64,000 nt of DNA from an uncultured Rhodospirillaceae bacterium. GTDB lineage: Bacteria > Pseudomonadota > Alphaproteobacteria > Rhodospirillales > Magnetospirillaceae. Position numbers and translations under genes: made by a program. The notes under the pieces are model-generated. The model was given only the letters and a program-made list of their open reading frames with translations, was not told the DNA's origin and did not search any database. Positions 18,432-27,960 of the stretch are shown one piece after another. The stretch covers positions 1 through 64,000 of the forward strand of contig CAIUSV010000057.1 of the NCBI GenBank assembly GCA_903901915.1, written 5' to 3'. Position 1 is the stretch's first letter, and each line of letters begins with the position of its first letter.

Positions 18432-19480
18432 GCCATTCCCAACCGACAGCTTTGCGGGCGGAAGCGTAGCGGGATGGTCTTGCCGGTCTCGGCGGATTCG
18501 TAGATGGCGCTGATCAGTTCCAGCGAGCGCCGTCCGCTCAGTCCGTCCACCAGCCCGGCGCGGTTCTCGCTGATGGCGGCAATGACCCCCAGCAGGTACT
18601 GTTCCAGGTTCCAGGCGGCAACCTTGGGCGTGGAACCGAAGCGTTGGAATGCCTCGGCGTCCTCGGCGACAGGCTCGGCGAAGTTCCAGGTCTTCAGCTC
18701 GTTCATGAAGAAGCCGCCGATCTCCACCGCGCCCTTCTCGCCCAGGACGCTCAGCGAACCTTCCAGGTCACGGGGCCTGGCGCCGGTGGTGGCCTCGACC
18801 ACCCCCAGCGCCCCCGAGGCGAAACGCAGGATGGCGACGCCGGTGTCCTCGGCCTCGATGTCGGCCAGCCGCGTCGCGGTCATCGCCGAAACGCTTTCGA
18901 CCTCGCCCATCATCCAGATCAGCATGTCGATGTGATGTGCGGCCTGATTGGTCAGCACGCCGCCATCCTGGGCCCAGGTGCCGCGCCACGGCCGCTGGTC
19001 GTAATAGGCCTGATGCCGCGCCCAGCGCACCCGCACCGTCCCCATCACCAGCTTACCCAGCCGCCCGGCCGCAATGGCGCGGTGCAGCGCCACCGCCGGC
19101 GGGTTGTAGCGGTTCTGCTTGACCACGAAGATCTTGGCCCCGGCCTCGTCGCAGGCGGCGATCATGCGGTCGGCGTCGTCAATGCGCAGCGCCATGGGCT
19201 TCTCGATGAGGAAGTGACGGCCGAAGCGAGCCAGCCCCAACACTTGGCCGGCATGATCGCCCGAGGGTGTCAGGATCGAGAAGACGTCGAACGCCACCGC
19301 CTCGGCCATGGCGACGGCGGTGGTGAAGAACGGTACACCCAACGCTTCGCCCAGCCGCCGCGCCGCAGCGGCGTCGGTATCGCATACGGCGGCGATGGCG
19401 GCGCCGGCGATGCGACCGATAGCCTCGACATGCTTGGCGGCGATGCTGCCGCAACCGACCAGGGCGAAACGGATGGTCAT
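18428..19480 (-). CDS. Gfo/Idh/MocA-family oxidoreductase
   Basis: This 350-residue NAD(P)-dependent sugar oxidoreductase has the dinucleotide loop FALVGCGSIAAKHVEAI (about 5-21) and the EKP motif FLIEKPMALRIDDADR (about 90-105). It also has a catalytic-region His in NQAAHHIDMLIWMMGEV (about 178-194). It follows the DegT aminotransferase gene by 10 bp. Such pairs make 3-amino sugars: the oxidoreductase forms a 3-keto sugar nucleotide and the aminotransferase aminates it (compare WbpB/WbpE or WlbA/WlbC). It is the last gene of the long minus-strand operon. The exact substrate is unknown; a second such enzyme lies at 29080-30672. Confidence 0.87.
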   Translation of the reverse strand: MTIRFALVGCGSIAAKHVEAIGRIAGAAIAAVCDTDAAAARRLGEALGVPFFTTAVAMAEAVAFDVFSILTPSGDHAGQVLGLARFGRHFLIEKPMALRIDDADRMIAACDEAGAKIFVVKQNRYNPPAVALHRAIAAGRLGKLVMGTVRVRWARHQAYYDQRPWRGTWAQDGGVLTNQAAHHIDMLIWMMGEVESVSAMTATRLADIEAEDTGVAILRFASGALGVVEATTGARPRDLEGSLSVLGEKGAVEIGGFFMNELKTWNFAEPVAEDAEAFQRFGSTPKVAAWNLEQYLLGVIAAISENRAGLVDGLSGRRSLELISAIYESAETGKTIPLRFRPQSCRLGMA

Positions 19481-19490
19481 GCTTTCCTCG

Positions 19491-20588
19491 CTACAGCGCG
19501 GCCCGCAGCCGCCGGCATACCCACTCCACCTGCTCGGCGGTGATTTCAGCGAACATCGGCAGGCTGAGCACCCGGTCCTGATGGTCCGAAGCCACCGGGA
19601 AATCCTGGGGACGATGCCCCAGATGGCGATAGGCGGTCAAGTTGGGCAGGGCCATGGGATAGTGAACCCCGGTGGTGATTCCGGCCTCGGTCAGCGCCGC
19701 CTGGATGCGCTCGCGTTCGGCCACCCGCACCACGTAGAGATGGTAGACATGGGTGCCGCCGGCCGGATCGCCCGGCAGGTCGAGGCCGCTTCCGGCCAGT
19801 CCCTCGGCATAAAGGCGGGCGGCGCGCCGGCGTCCCTCGGTCCAGGAGTCCAGGTGGCGCAGCTTGACCGCCAGAACCGCCGCCTGCAACCCGTCGAGAC
19901 GAGAATTCACCCCCTCGAACTCGTGGTCGTATTTGGACAGCCGTCCGTGATTCGCCCATTTGCGAACGCGTCCCGCCAGGGCTTCGTCATCGGTGACGAC
20001 AGCGCCGCCGTCGCCGTAGGCGCCCAGATTCTTGCCGGGATAAAAGCTGAAACAGCCGGCATCGCCGAAGGTCCCCACCTTGCGGCCGTCGAGGGTGGCG
20101 CCGTGGGCCTGGGCGCAGTCCTCCACCACCTTGAGGCCGTGGGTCCGGGCAACATCCATGATAGCGGCCATATCGGCGGGACGACCATAAAGATGGACCG
20201 GCACGATCGCTTTCGTTCTGGAGGTGACGGCGGCGGCAAGGCGTCCGGTGTCGATATTGGCGGTGGCGGGATCGCAATCGACGAACACCACCTTGGCGCC
20301 GGCCAGGGTGATGGCCTCCGAGGTGGCAATGAACGAGTTGGCAACGGTGATCACCTCGTCGCCAGGACCGATGCTCAAGGCTCGTAGCGCCAACTCGATG
20401 GCATCCGTGCCGTTGCCGACGCCGACGCAATGGCCGGCGCCGATGAAAGCGGCAAACGCCTGCTCGAACTCGGCCACCGCCGGCCCGCCGACGAAGGCGG
20501 TGGCCTCGATCACCTCGGCGATAGCGGCGTCGATTTCAGGTTTGATCGCCCGGTACTGCGCCTTGAGATCAACAAACGGAATCTTCAT
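19491..20588 (-). CDS. DegT/DnrJ/EryC1 sugar aminotransferase (copy 1)
   Basis: This 365-residue PLP enzyme begins [19 protein letters not shown]. It has the [14 protein letters not shown] loop, [14 protein letters not shown] and the PLP-lysine segment [20 protein letters not shown] (about 178-197, Lys in PGKN). The C-terminal region [19 protein letters not shown] is typical of the WbpE/FdtB branch. It transfers an amino group, usually from glutamate, to a keto group of a sugar nucleotide. ATG 20588 overlaps the stop of the GT gene (ATGA). Longer in-frame extensions are not homologous. The neighbouring Gfo/Idh enzyme probably provides its keto-sugar. Confidence 0.92.
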   Translation of the reverse strand: MKIPFVDLKAQYRAIKPEIDAAIAEVIEATAFVGGPAVAEFEQAFAAFIGAGHCVGVGNGTDAIELALRALSIGPGDEVITVANSFIATSEAITLAGAKVVFVDCDPATANIDTGRLAAAVTSRTKAIVPVHLYGRPADMAAIMDVARTHGLKVVEDCAQAHGATLDGRKVGTFGDAGCFSFYPGKNLGAYGDGGAVVTDDEALAGRVRKWANHGRLSKYDHEFEGVNSRLDGLQAAVLAVKLRHLDSWTEGRRRAARLYAEGLAGSGLDLPGDPAGGTHVYHLYVVRVAERERIQAALTEAGITTGVHYPMALPNLTAYRHLGHRPQDFPVASDHQDRVLSLPMFAEITAEQVEWVCRRLRAAL

Positions 20589-21826
20589 CGCCCTTGCCCC
20601 CTCGCCAGGATTTCCGCCACCAACCCCCCCAGCTTCTGCTCCTCGCGCTCCCAGCTGACCTGTTCTGCCAGCACGCGCACGACGTCGCGTGCATACTCCG
20701 CCCGGCCTGGATTGTCGATCAGTCCTTGCACCGCGGCGGCGATGGCGGCGGAATCGCGCGGATCGATCCGCCCGCCCACCTCGCGCCGGCCGACGATGGC
20801 GGCGAGGTCGGGCAGATCGGGCCACAGCAGCGGCAGGTGCGCCGCAAGGCTCTGAAAGAAGCCGTTGGGCAGGATGTTCTCGTAATTGCCAGTCTCCGGC
20901 CAGTACAGCACCAGGGCGGCATCGGCGGAGCGGATGAAGGGAACCACCTCCTCGGGTGCTACCGCCCCCACCACATGGACGCGTCCCTCGACCCCCAGCC
21001 GGCTGGCGGTTTCGACCGCACCTTCGTGGAAACGTCCGACCAGAGCGAGGTGAACCCGTTCCGGCAGCAGCGCCAGCGCCGCCACCGCCTGATCCACCGC
21101 TTGGCCCGGCTTGCGGTTGCCGACGCTGACCAGCAGCAGGTCGTCCGGCCCAACCCCCGCCGCCTCGCGCACCGTCCGGACCGGCTGGCGCTCCAGCCGG
21201 CTGTCATGACAATTGCGCAGCACCACCGGCCGCACCCCGTAGGCCGCCTCGAACAGACCGGCGACACCGTCGCCCACCATCACCACCGCGTCGGCACGAC
21301 GCGCCACCCAGCCCTCCCAGGCCGACAGGAACGGCAGGAAGGTGCGCCGCCAGAACGGTGACAGTTCGCCCTTGCGCCAGACCTCGGGATAGAAATCGTG
21401 GGCGTCGTAGATCACCGGCGCCGGCCGCAGCCATTGCAACAGCCGCACCATGGGGAACAGCCGGTATTCGTGCAGGTAATAAAGGTCGCCGCGCGGCGCC
21501 CGCAGCACGCCCTGAAGCGGCCGCAACACGAAATAGCCCAGCACCATGGCGACCAGATGCAGCCGTTCGCTCAAACCCCTCGGCACCATCCGGCGCAGCA
21601 CCGCCAACGGCCCGCCGCCCGAGCCGGTCGAGGCCGCCGCCACCGCTTGCGGCACCGCCCGGCTGAGCGCCACCACCGGCACCGGCAGGCGGTCGGGCCG
21701 GGTCGAAGCCAGGCTTTCCACCGCCCGCGAGTCGTAGCCCAGCCGCGCCAGCGACGCGGCGATCTTGATCGAGCGCGAGTCGCGTTCCAGCGGCAGTGGA
21801 ACCACCGATACGACGGTCGTGGTCAT
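20585..21826 (-). CDS. Glycosyltransferase, GT4-like
   Basis: This 413-residue GT-B-type protein begins [22 protein letters not shown]. It carries [18 protein letters not shown] (about 140-157), a feature of GT4 enzymes with the DAH(D/E) motif, and the donor half at [21 protein letters not shown] and [20 protein letters not shown]. The usual acidic EX7E pair is replaced by [10 protein letters not shown], so catalytic details may differ. ATG 21826 overlaps the amidotransferase stop (ATGA at 21823-21826). A relative with the same DSHEY-type motif is the GT at 23674. Substrate unknown. Confidence 0.83.
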   Translation of the reverse strand: MTTTVVSVVPLPLERDSRSIKIAASLARLGYDSRAVESLASTRPDRLPVPVVALSRAVPQAVAAASTGSGGGPLAVLRRMVPRGLSERLHLVAMVLGYFVLRPLQGVLRAPRGDLYYLHEYRLFPMVRLLQWLRPAPVIYDAHDFYPEVWRKGELSPFWRRTFLPFLSAWEGWVARRADAVVMVGDGVAGLFEAAYGVRPVVLRNCHDSRLERQPVRTVREAAGVGPDDLLLVSVGNRKPGQAVDQAVAALALLPERVHLALVGRFHEGAVETASRLGVEGRVHVVGAVAPEEVVPFIRSADAALVLYWPETGNYENILPNGFFQSLAAHLPLLWPDLPDLAAIVGRREVGGRIDPRDSAAIAAAVQGLIDNPGRAEYARDVVRVLAEQVSWEREEQKLGGLVAEILARGQGR

Positions 21827-23670
21827 ACGCTTACCCCGAATGCCCGGCCCCAGGCGGCGAAGCTCAAGGCCCGCCACAGGGTGAAGTCGAAGGCCCGCCG
21901 CCCGGCCAGCACGTCGGCGGCGAAATGGCGCAACGGCCTTTCCGCGAACACCGCGGGAAAGCGTCGGACCGCCTCGTCCAGCAGATCCTCGACCATGCCT
22001 CGCGCCGGCCCGGCCAGCCAGCCGCGTTCCGGGGTGGCGAAGCCGATCTTGTCCTGGCGCCGCTCGATCTCGGGGGGCAGCACCCCGGCCATGGCCCGGC
22101 GCAACAGCCATTTGGTCTCGCCGCCGACGATCTTGTGGCTGGCCCCCAGCCCCACCGCCAGTTCCACCAGCCGGTAATCGAGGAACGGCAGCCGTGACTC
22201 GACGCCGTGGGCCATGCTGTTGCGATCCTCGTAATGCAGCAGCATCGGCAGACTGGTTTCCAGCATCTGGCTTTCGATCAGCCGCTCCAGGCTGGCGGTC
22301 GCCGGCAGCGGCACATGGTGGCCGGCGGCGAAGCCCGCTTCCAGCCATGACGGCCGACCGCCGCCGCGCAGCCGCCGCAACGCCTGACGCCCGGCCTCGG
22401 GCAGCAGGGCGCGGGCCAGCACCATGGCCTGCCATGCCGACGAGGTACCGTGGCGGCGGCGCTGCGCCGCCAGTTCCGCCGCCAGGGTCAGAAGCCGCCC
22501 CCGGCGCAGCAACCCGGCATGATGGGCGGTGAAGGCGGGGTGATAGCCGGCCAGTTGCTCGTCGGCGCCCTGGCCGTCCAACATCACCGGCACCCCTTCC
22601 TGCCGCGCCGCCTCGAACACGCGCCACTGGGCAAAGACGCTGGTGCTGGCGAAGGGGCCATCCTGATGGCGGACCAGACGCTCGATCACGCCAGGCAGCT
22701 CGGCCCCGTCGGGGAAGACATGCACCGGCCGCGTCGAAGTGGCGCGGTTGACGATGTCGATGAAGCGCCGCTCGTCCACGCGGGCGTCGTCGTAACAGGC
22801 GCTGACCGTCACCATCGGCCGTTCCAGCCGCCGCGACGCCAGACAGACGATGGTGCTGGAATCCAGCCCGCCCGACAGGCACGCCCCCACCGGCACGTCC
22901 GAGCGCAGCCGCAAGCCCACCGAATCGTCCATCAGGGCGGCGAATCGCTCCACCGCCTGGGCCGCCGGCAGATGCAGGCCGCCCGGACGGGGCAGGACGT
23001 ACCAGCGGCGCACCGTCATCGCCGGACCACCGGACTCCAGCCGCACCGTGGCGCACTCACCACCACGCAACTGCCGCACGCCCTCGAACAGAGTGGCGGC
23101 GGAATGATCGAACACCCCCCAGGCCAAGAAGTCGTATGCGGCAGCCCGGTCCAAACGGGCGGCAAAGCCGGACAGGGCGACGAACTGCTTGATCTCGGAG
23201 GCAAAGGCGAGCCCGCCACCCTCGGGTCGCCACACATAAAGCGGCTTGACCCCGAAGCGATCGCGGGCCGCGAACAGCAGGTTGCAACCGACATCCCACA
23301 GCACAAAGGCGAACATACCGTTGAAGCGTTCCAGGCAGGACTCACCCCACCGGCTCCACGCCGCCAGCAGCACCTCGGTATCAGAGCGGGTGCGGAAGAT
23401 CTGTCCCGCCGCCTCCAACTCGGCTCGCAATTCGACGTGGTTGTAGATCTCGCCGTTGTAGACCACGACACAACGCCCGTCGGACGAAGCCATGGGCTGG
23501 GCGCCGGCCGCGCTGGTGTCGATGATGGCGAGCCGCCGGTGCCCGAGAGCCAGCGGCCCGGCCGGGGTGGAATGCTCCTCCCAGCCCTCGCCGTCCGGGC
23601 CGCGATGGGCGACCGCGTCGATCACCGACCGCGTCGCCCCCAGTCCCACCGACGCCCACAGGCCGCACAT
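21823..23670 (-). CDS. asnB: Asparagine-synthase-like amidotransferase (copy 2)
   Basis: This 615-residue protein starts MCGLWASVG, placing Cys2 as nucleophile. Glutaminase motifs are HRGPDGEGW, VVVYNGEIYNHVELRAELE and RSDTEVLLAAW. The synthetase domain has the PP-loop CLSGGLDSSTIVCLASRR (about 255) and GQGADEQLAGYHPAF. The C-terminus keeps the LPFLDYRLVELAVGL segment. It is diverged from the copies at 10.8 and 26 kb, so it likely has a different acceptor. Its gene overlaps the GT at 21826 and follows the GT4 at 23674 by 3 bp. A role in amidating a uronic acid residue is inferred from the locus. Confidence 0.92.
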   Translation of the reverse strand: MCGLWASVGLGATRSVIDAVAHRGPDGEGWEEHSTPAGPLALGHRRLAIIDTSAAGAQPMASSDGRCVVVYNGEIYNHVELRAELEAAGQIFRTRSDTEVLLAAWSRWGESCLERFNGMFAFVLWDVGCNLLFAARDRFGVKPLYVWRPEGGGLAFASEIKQFVALSGFAARLDRAAAYDFLAWGVFDHSAATLFEGVRQLRGGECATVRLESGGPAMTVRRWYVLPRPGGLHLPAAQAVERFAALMDDSVGLRLRSDVPVGACLSGGLDSSTIVCLASRRLERPMVTVSACYDDARVDERRFIDIVNRATSTRPVHVFPDGAELPGVIERLVRHQDGPFASTSVFAQWRVFEAARQEGVPVMLDGQGADEQLAGYHPAFTAHHAGLLRRGRLLTLAAELAAQRRRHGTSSAWQAMVLARALLPEAGRQALRRLRGGGRPSWLEAGFAAGHHVPLPATASLERLIESQMLETSLPMLLHYEDRNSMAHGVESRLPFLDYRLVELAVGLGASHKIVGGETKWLLRRAMAGVLPPEIERRQDKIGFATPERGWLAGPARGMVEDLLDEAVRRFPAVFAERPLRHFAADVLAGRRAFDFTLWRALSFAAWGRAFGVSV

Positions 23671-23673
23671 GCC

Positions 23674-24843
23674 CTAGCCCTCCCGCCCCAACCGCTCGAA
23701 CACCGCCAGCAGCTTGCGACTTTCGCGTTCCCAGCACAACTCGCCGGCCGCCGCCAGGGCATTGCGCTTGGCGGCGTCGATGGCGGCGCGGTCGAAGCCG
23801 TTGACCGCATCGGCAATGGCTTCGGGGGTGTCGGCGGCAATGATCCGCCCCAGATCATGCCGGCGCAGCAGTGCCGACATTTCCTCGGACCCGCTGACAC
23901 ACAGCGCCACTCCGGCCATGGCGTACTCGAAGAACTTGTTGGGCAGGCACAGGCGGGTTTGACTGGAGGTGGTGGGAATCGGGTGAATGCCGATGTCCGA
24001 GCCATTGGCCGCCGCCACCATGGCCAACGGATCGACCGGCGGATCGAACCGGATACGCTCGTTGCCGGCCGCCAGCGCCTTCAGCCGCCCGACCACCGCC
24101 GCCTCGCCGGGTCCCCGGATCACCAGACGGAACTCCGGCCGCCACGACGTCACGCTGCGGATCAGGTTTTCCAGACCACGGTCCGCCCGCAGCAATCCCT
24201 GATACAGCACCTCGATCACCTCGCCGCAGGGGCGGAAGGGCTGAAGATTGCTCGGCACGGTGTTGCGGATCACCAGCGGACGGGCGGCAAGGCCGTGGTC
24301 CCTTTGCATCAGCCCGGCGATGCCGTCGCCCACCGTCATCACCGCCGCCGCACCGTGGATATGGCCAGCTTCGATGGCGCGCACGTAGGGCGAAATCAGC
24401 AGCAGCCACCACGGGCGGTCGGCGCCTTCCTCGACGGCGTATTCGTGGCTATCGTAGAGATAGGGCACACCACGCCCGGCGGCCAGCCGCGCCGCGATCG
24501 GCAGGGTCAGCCAGTCGTTGGCGACATAGACGTCGGCATCGATGTCGCCGGCGGCCTCGGTCATGGTCCGGTGCAGCGCCTGCGCCCAGTAGCCCCCCTC
24601 GGCCAGACTTGGCACGATCCGGCACGCCGCCATCCGGCCGACCCGAAGCAGGCGATGGAGCTGACGAAACCGCTCCGCCGCCGGCAGGGCGATGTCGCGA
24701 ACCTCCCAGCCCGGCGACCGGGCGCGGCCACCGGGCAACCCGATCGCCACTACCTCATGGCCAGCGGCGGCCAGTGCGTCGCCGTGGCGGCGCACACGGG
24801 CGTCGTCGGGAATGGGTGAGAACGAGAGCTGACAGATCTTCAC
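23674..24843 (-). CDS. Glycosyltransferase, GT4-like
   Basis: This 389-residue GT-B-like protein starts KICQLSFSPIPDDARVRRHGDA. It has VPYLYDSHEYAVEEGADRPW (about 125-144) and the donor half VLYQGLLRADRGLENLIRS followed by PNKFFEYAMAGVALCVSG (about 310). The NKFFEYAMAG segment is the common donor loop of this subgroup. The start is a GTG at 24843, eight bases after the upstream stop; no ATG is available near the first strand. It is a relative of the GT at 20585-21826 (shared YD(A/S)H motif). It likely adds one sugar of the repeat unit; identity unknown. Confidence 0.83.
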   Translation of the reverse strand: MKICQLSFSPIPDDARVRRHGDALAAAGHEVVAIGLPGGRARSPGWEVRDIALPAAERFRQLHRLLRVGRMAACRIVPSLAEGGYWAQALHRTMTEAAGDIDADVYVANDWLTLPIAARLAAGRGVPYLYDSHEYAVEEGADRPWWLLLISPYVRAIEAGHIHGAAAVMTVGDGIAGLMQRDHGLAARPLVIRNTVPSNLQPFRPCGEVIEVLYQGLLRADRGLENLIRSVTSWRPEFRLVIRGPGEAAVVGRLKALAAGNERIRFDPPVDPLAMVAAANGSDIGIHPIPTTSSQTRLCLPNKFFEYAMAGVALCVSGSEEMSALLRRHDLGRIIAADTPEAIADAVNGFDRAAIDAAKRNALAAAGELCWERESRKLLAVFERLGREG

Positions 24844-24851
24844 GGCAATCA

Positions 24852-26033
24852 CTATAGATCGCGGCGTGGAAACGGCAACCGCGCCGCCACGGCACGCCCG
24901 ACCACCAGGGCGGCCAGCACCACCAGCATGGCGAGATGAGGTCTTGCCCTTGCCGCCTTCGGCAGCCCGGCCATGGCCGCCTCCAGCCGGTCGAGATTGG
25001 CGTCGAGACCGCCGCCGCCGGCGATGATCTCGGCGCCATTGGCGACAAGACGATCCCGCAGTCCGGCGTCGCCCAACAGCCGCGCCAAGGCTCCGGCGAT
25101 CGCTTCGGGGGTGATCTCCACCATCAGGGCCGAGCGGCCATCCTCGACCCATTCGCGATAACGTTCCAGATCGGACAAGACCACCGGGACGCCGCAGGCC
25201 AGCGCCTCCAGCAGCGACTGCGGAATGCCGTCCGACGATGGCACCGACACCACCGCCTCGGCCAGACTATAGAGCTCGGGCATATCGGCGGCGATGACGT
25301 CGCCGATGAAACGGACCCGCCCGGCCAGTTCCAGCGTTTCCACCCGCCGGGCCAGCATTGCGGCGTAGCCGGCGTCGGGCTGGTGGCCGGTGACCACCAG
25401 AACCGCATCGGGATGGGTCGAGGCCAATACGGCGAAGGCATCGACGATGACGTGAATATTGTAGAACGGCCGCAGCGCCCGTGGACTCAGCACCACCCGC
25501 GCCGCCGGGTCCAGCCCCAGTCGCTGCCGCAGCGCCGAGGCGTCGCGGCGACGAAAGCGGCCCTGATCCACCCCCCAGACCAGCGGCAGGATGCGAGGCG
25601 GCGCCACGCCCATGGCAACCAGCCGTCCAGTGAGATGGGCCGATTTCGAGGTCACCAGGTCGGCGCGACGCAACAGTCGCGTCGTCAGCCAGCGCTCGGC
25701 GGCATTCTGCGGCACCTGTTCCTCGGGCAGCACATCGCCACCCATGACGCTGACCACCAGCGGCGAGCGGCCGCAAGCACCGGCCAGCCAGGCGCCGTAG
25801 CCGGCGGCATAGTGGACATGAAGCATATCGGCCGGCTCGTCCCGCAACGCCCGCCATAGCGCCGCCAGCCCGGCCAGCGCACCGGCCCCCGGCGGCGGCG
25901 CGATCTCGCGCAGGCATCCGTCACCGCCCGGGGCCTCGGTCACCAGCACCACGTCGTGACCGCGTCCAGCCGTGGCCGCCAACCGGGCGCGAACATGGAT
26001 GCTGGTACCGTTGCCGACAGCGAGGATGCGCAT
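24852..26033 (-). CDS. Glycosyltransferase family 4
   Basis: This 393-residue GT-B enzyme begins RILAVGNGTSIHVRARLAATAG. It carries MLHVHYAAGYGAWLAG, SVMGGDVLPEEQ and the donor half VVLSPRALRPFYNIHVIVDAF (about 190). The donor site is VPSSDGIPQSLLEALACGVPVVLSD (about 275-299), with D/E in the EX7E positions. A hydrophobic C-terminal segment (LAMLVVLAALVVGRAVAARL) could anchor it to the membrane. One base separates its start from the stop of the amidotransferase at 26035. It belongs to the same operon; donor and acceptor are unknown. Confidence 0.87.
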   Translation of the reverse strand: MRILAVGNGTSIHVRARLAATAGRGHDVVLVTEAPGGDGCLREIAPPPGAGALAGLAALWRALRDEPADMLHVHYAAGYGAWLAGACGRSPLVVSVMGGDVLPEEQVPQNAAERWLTTRLLRRADLVTSKSAHLTGRLVAMGVAPPRILPLVWGVDQGRFRRRDASALRQRLGLDPAARVVLSPRALRPFYNIHVIVDAFAVLASTHPDAVLVVTGHQPDAGYAAMLARRVETLELAGRVRFIGDVIAADMPELYSLAEAVVSVPSSDGIPQSLLEALACGVPVVLSDLERYREWVEDGRSALMVEITPEAIAGALARLLGDAGLRDRLVANGAEIIAGGGGLDANLDRLEAAMAGLPKAARARPHLAMLVVLAALVVGRAVAARLPFPRRDL

Positions 26034-26034
26034 G

Positions 26035-27957
26035 TCAGTCGCCCCCCCACCGTTCCAGCCAGGCCTGGGCCATCAGCACCCCCCAGAGGGCGTCGTAGGC
26101 GCGGGCGTCTCCACCAGCCTGAAATACCCGCCATTCCCCCATCACCGCAGGCACATCGAACAGACCCGAAGCGCCGAGCCTGGCCGGGCTCAACAGGTCC
26201 TCGGCCCATGGCCGCAACGGCCCCTTCAGCCAACGCGTCATCGGCATGTGAAAACCCATCTTGGGCCGCTCGGTCAGGGCGGCGGGCACCCTCTTGTCCA
26301 ACACCAGACGCAACGGCCACTTGGTGGCGCCGCCCCGCCGCCGCATCGTCACCGGCACCCGCCACGCCAGCTCGACCAGCCGATGGTCGAGCAGCGGAAC
26401 CCGCACCTCCAACCCCACCGCCATGCTGGCGCGATCGACCTTGACCAGCAGGTCGTCGGGCAGCACCGTCATGGCATCGGCATACTGCATGCGGTCAAGC
26501 GGATCGGCCGCCGCCAGTTCCGGCCACTCGTCCGGATGGCCCTGGGCGAACGGAAATGACACCGGGGCCTTGGGCCAGACCCGCTGGCTGGCGGCGTAGA
26601 AGCGGTCGATCGCCGGCAGACGCAGCAGATCGCGGATCACCGGCAGGCTCTGACGCGCGTCGGCCAGCAGGCCCAGCCGCCGCAGCGGCCCCGCCACCGC
26701 CCTGGCGGGAACCAGACCCAACAGGGCCGCCAGCGGCCCCCGCAGGGCGGTGGGCACGCGATCGACCCGACGCCACTGCGCCCTCCGCTCCCAATAACGA
26801 TCATAGCCGCCGAACAGTTCGTCACCGCCGTCACCCGACAGCACGACCGTGACGTCCCGGCGCGCCAGTTCCGCCACCAGCAGCGTCGGGACCTGGGAGC
26901 CGTCGGCCATGGGCTCGTCGTAGATTTCCGCCAGCCGGGGAATCACTCGCAGCGCGTCCTCCGCCCCCACCCGCAATTCGCGGTGAACGGTACCGAGGTG
27001 TCGCGCCACCGCACCGGCATGACCGCTTTCGTCGAAGCCGGCCTCGTCATAACCAATGGAGAAGGTGCGCGGGTTGGCGGCGCCGGCTTCTTCCATCAAC
27101 GCCACCACCGTCGAGGAGTCGACCCCGCCCGACAGGAAGGCGCCGGTCGGCACGTCCGCGATCAGGTGGCCGCGCATGACCTCCGCCAAGGTGGCTTCCA
27201 TCGCCTCGGCCACCGCCCGATCGTCGGCGGCAAGCGGATCGCGCCGCCCGGCGGCGGCGGCCTCGGCCAGGGTCCAGTAGGCCTCGATGGTCGGCTCTTG
27301 CCCCGGCCGCCAGTGGAGCAGACAGCCGGGCGCAAGCGTGGCGACACCGCGATAGATGGTGTGCGGCGCCGGAACATACAGCCTTGAGAAGTAGGAAGCG
27401 AAGGCGTCGCGGTCCAATTCCGCCCGCCAGCCGGGACAGGCCCGAAGCGCCTTCAGTTCCGAGCCGAACATCAGACGATCGCCTTCATGCCGCCAATACA
27501 GCGGCTTGATCCCCATGCGGTCGCGCGCCAGAATCAGCACCCGTTCACGCCGATCCCACAGCGCGAAGGCGAACATGCCCACCAACCGGGCAAGCGCCCG
27601 TTTCACGCCCCAGGTCCGGCAGGCCTCCAGCACCACTTCGGTATCCGAATGGCTGCGGAAGGCCACGCCCATGGCCTCCAGCTCACGACGCAGCCCGGCG
27701 GCGTTATAGCTCTCGCCATTGTAGACGATGACATGGCGGCCATCGGCCGATGCCATCGGCTGGGCGGCGGCGGGCGACAGGTCCACCACCGCCAGCCGGC
27801 GATGGGCCAGCGCCACCCCGGACTCCGGGTCGATCCACTCGCCCTGGCCGTCGGGACCGCGATGGGCCAATGCCGCAGCCATGGCCTGGGCGATGGCGGT
27901 CAGCCGGATCGGATTGCCCGCCAGCCTCTCATCGACGACACCGGCGATACCGCACAT
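26035..27957 (-). CDS. asnB: Asparagine-synthase-like amidotransferase (copy 3)
   Basis: This 640-residue protein starts MCGIAGVVDE with Cys2 available as the glutaminase nucleophile. It has HRGPDGQGEW, VIVYNGESYNAAGLRRELE (here Ser replaces the usual Ile of GEIYN) and SHSDTEVVLEAC. The synthetase domain has the PP-loop [16 protein letters not shown] (about 268) and SGDGGDELFGGYDRYWERR. LLDHRLVELAWRVPV is the usual C-terminal segment. It resembles the larger AsnB family, often found in capsule loci. It lies between the DegT gene (3 bp) and the GT4 gene (1 bp), so co-expression is expected. The amidation target is inferred only. Confidence 0.93.
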   Translation of the reverse strand: MCGIAGVVDERLAGNPIRLTAIAQAMAAALAHRGPDGQGEWIDPESGVALAHRRLAVVDLSPAAAQPMASADGRHVIVYNGESYNAAGLRRELEAMGVAFRSHSDTEVVLEACRTWGVKRALARLVGMFAFALWDRRERVLILARDRMGIKPLYWRHEGDRLMFGSELKALRACPGWRAELDRDAFASYFSRLYVPAPHTIYRGVATLAPGCLLHWRPGQEPTIEAYWTLAEAAAAGRRDPLAADDRAVAEAMEATLAEVMRGHLIADVPTGAFLSGGVDSSTVVALMEEAGAANPRTFSIGYDEAGFDESGHAGAVARHLGTVHRELRVGAEDALRVIPRLAEIYDEPMADGSQVPTLLVAELARRDVTVVLSGDGGDELFGGYDRYWERRAQWRRVDRVPTALRGPLAALLGLVPARAVAGPLRRLGLLADARQSLPVIRDLLRLPAIDRFYAASQRVWPKAPVSFPFAQGHPDEWPELAAADPLDRMQYADAMTVLPDDLLVKVDRASMAVGLEVRVPLLDHRLVELAWRVPVTMRRRGGATKWPLRLVLDKRVPAALTERPKMGFHMPMTRWLKGPLRPWAEDLLSPARLGASGLFDVPAVMGEWRVFQAGGDARAYDALWGVLMAQAWLERWGGD

Positions 27958-27960
27958 GGG

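Noticed and set aside
22450-24819. Very long open frame on the plus strand opposite amidotransferase and GT genes
   Set aside because: It shadows two genes with conserved catalytic motifs on the minus strand and has a biased, repetitive composition.
10756-27957. Housekeeping asparagine synthetase reading of the AsnB-like genes
   Set aside because: Three diverged copies inside sugar operons with GT genes on both sides make a housekeeping role for all of them unlikely, though one cannot exclude it for a single copy.
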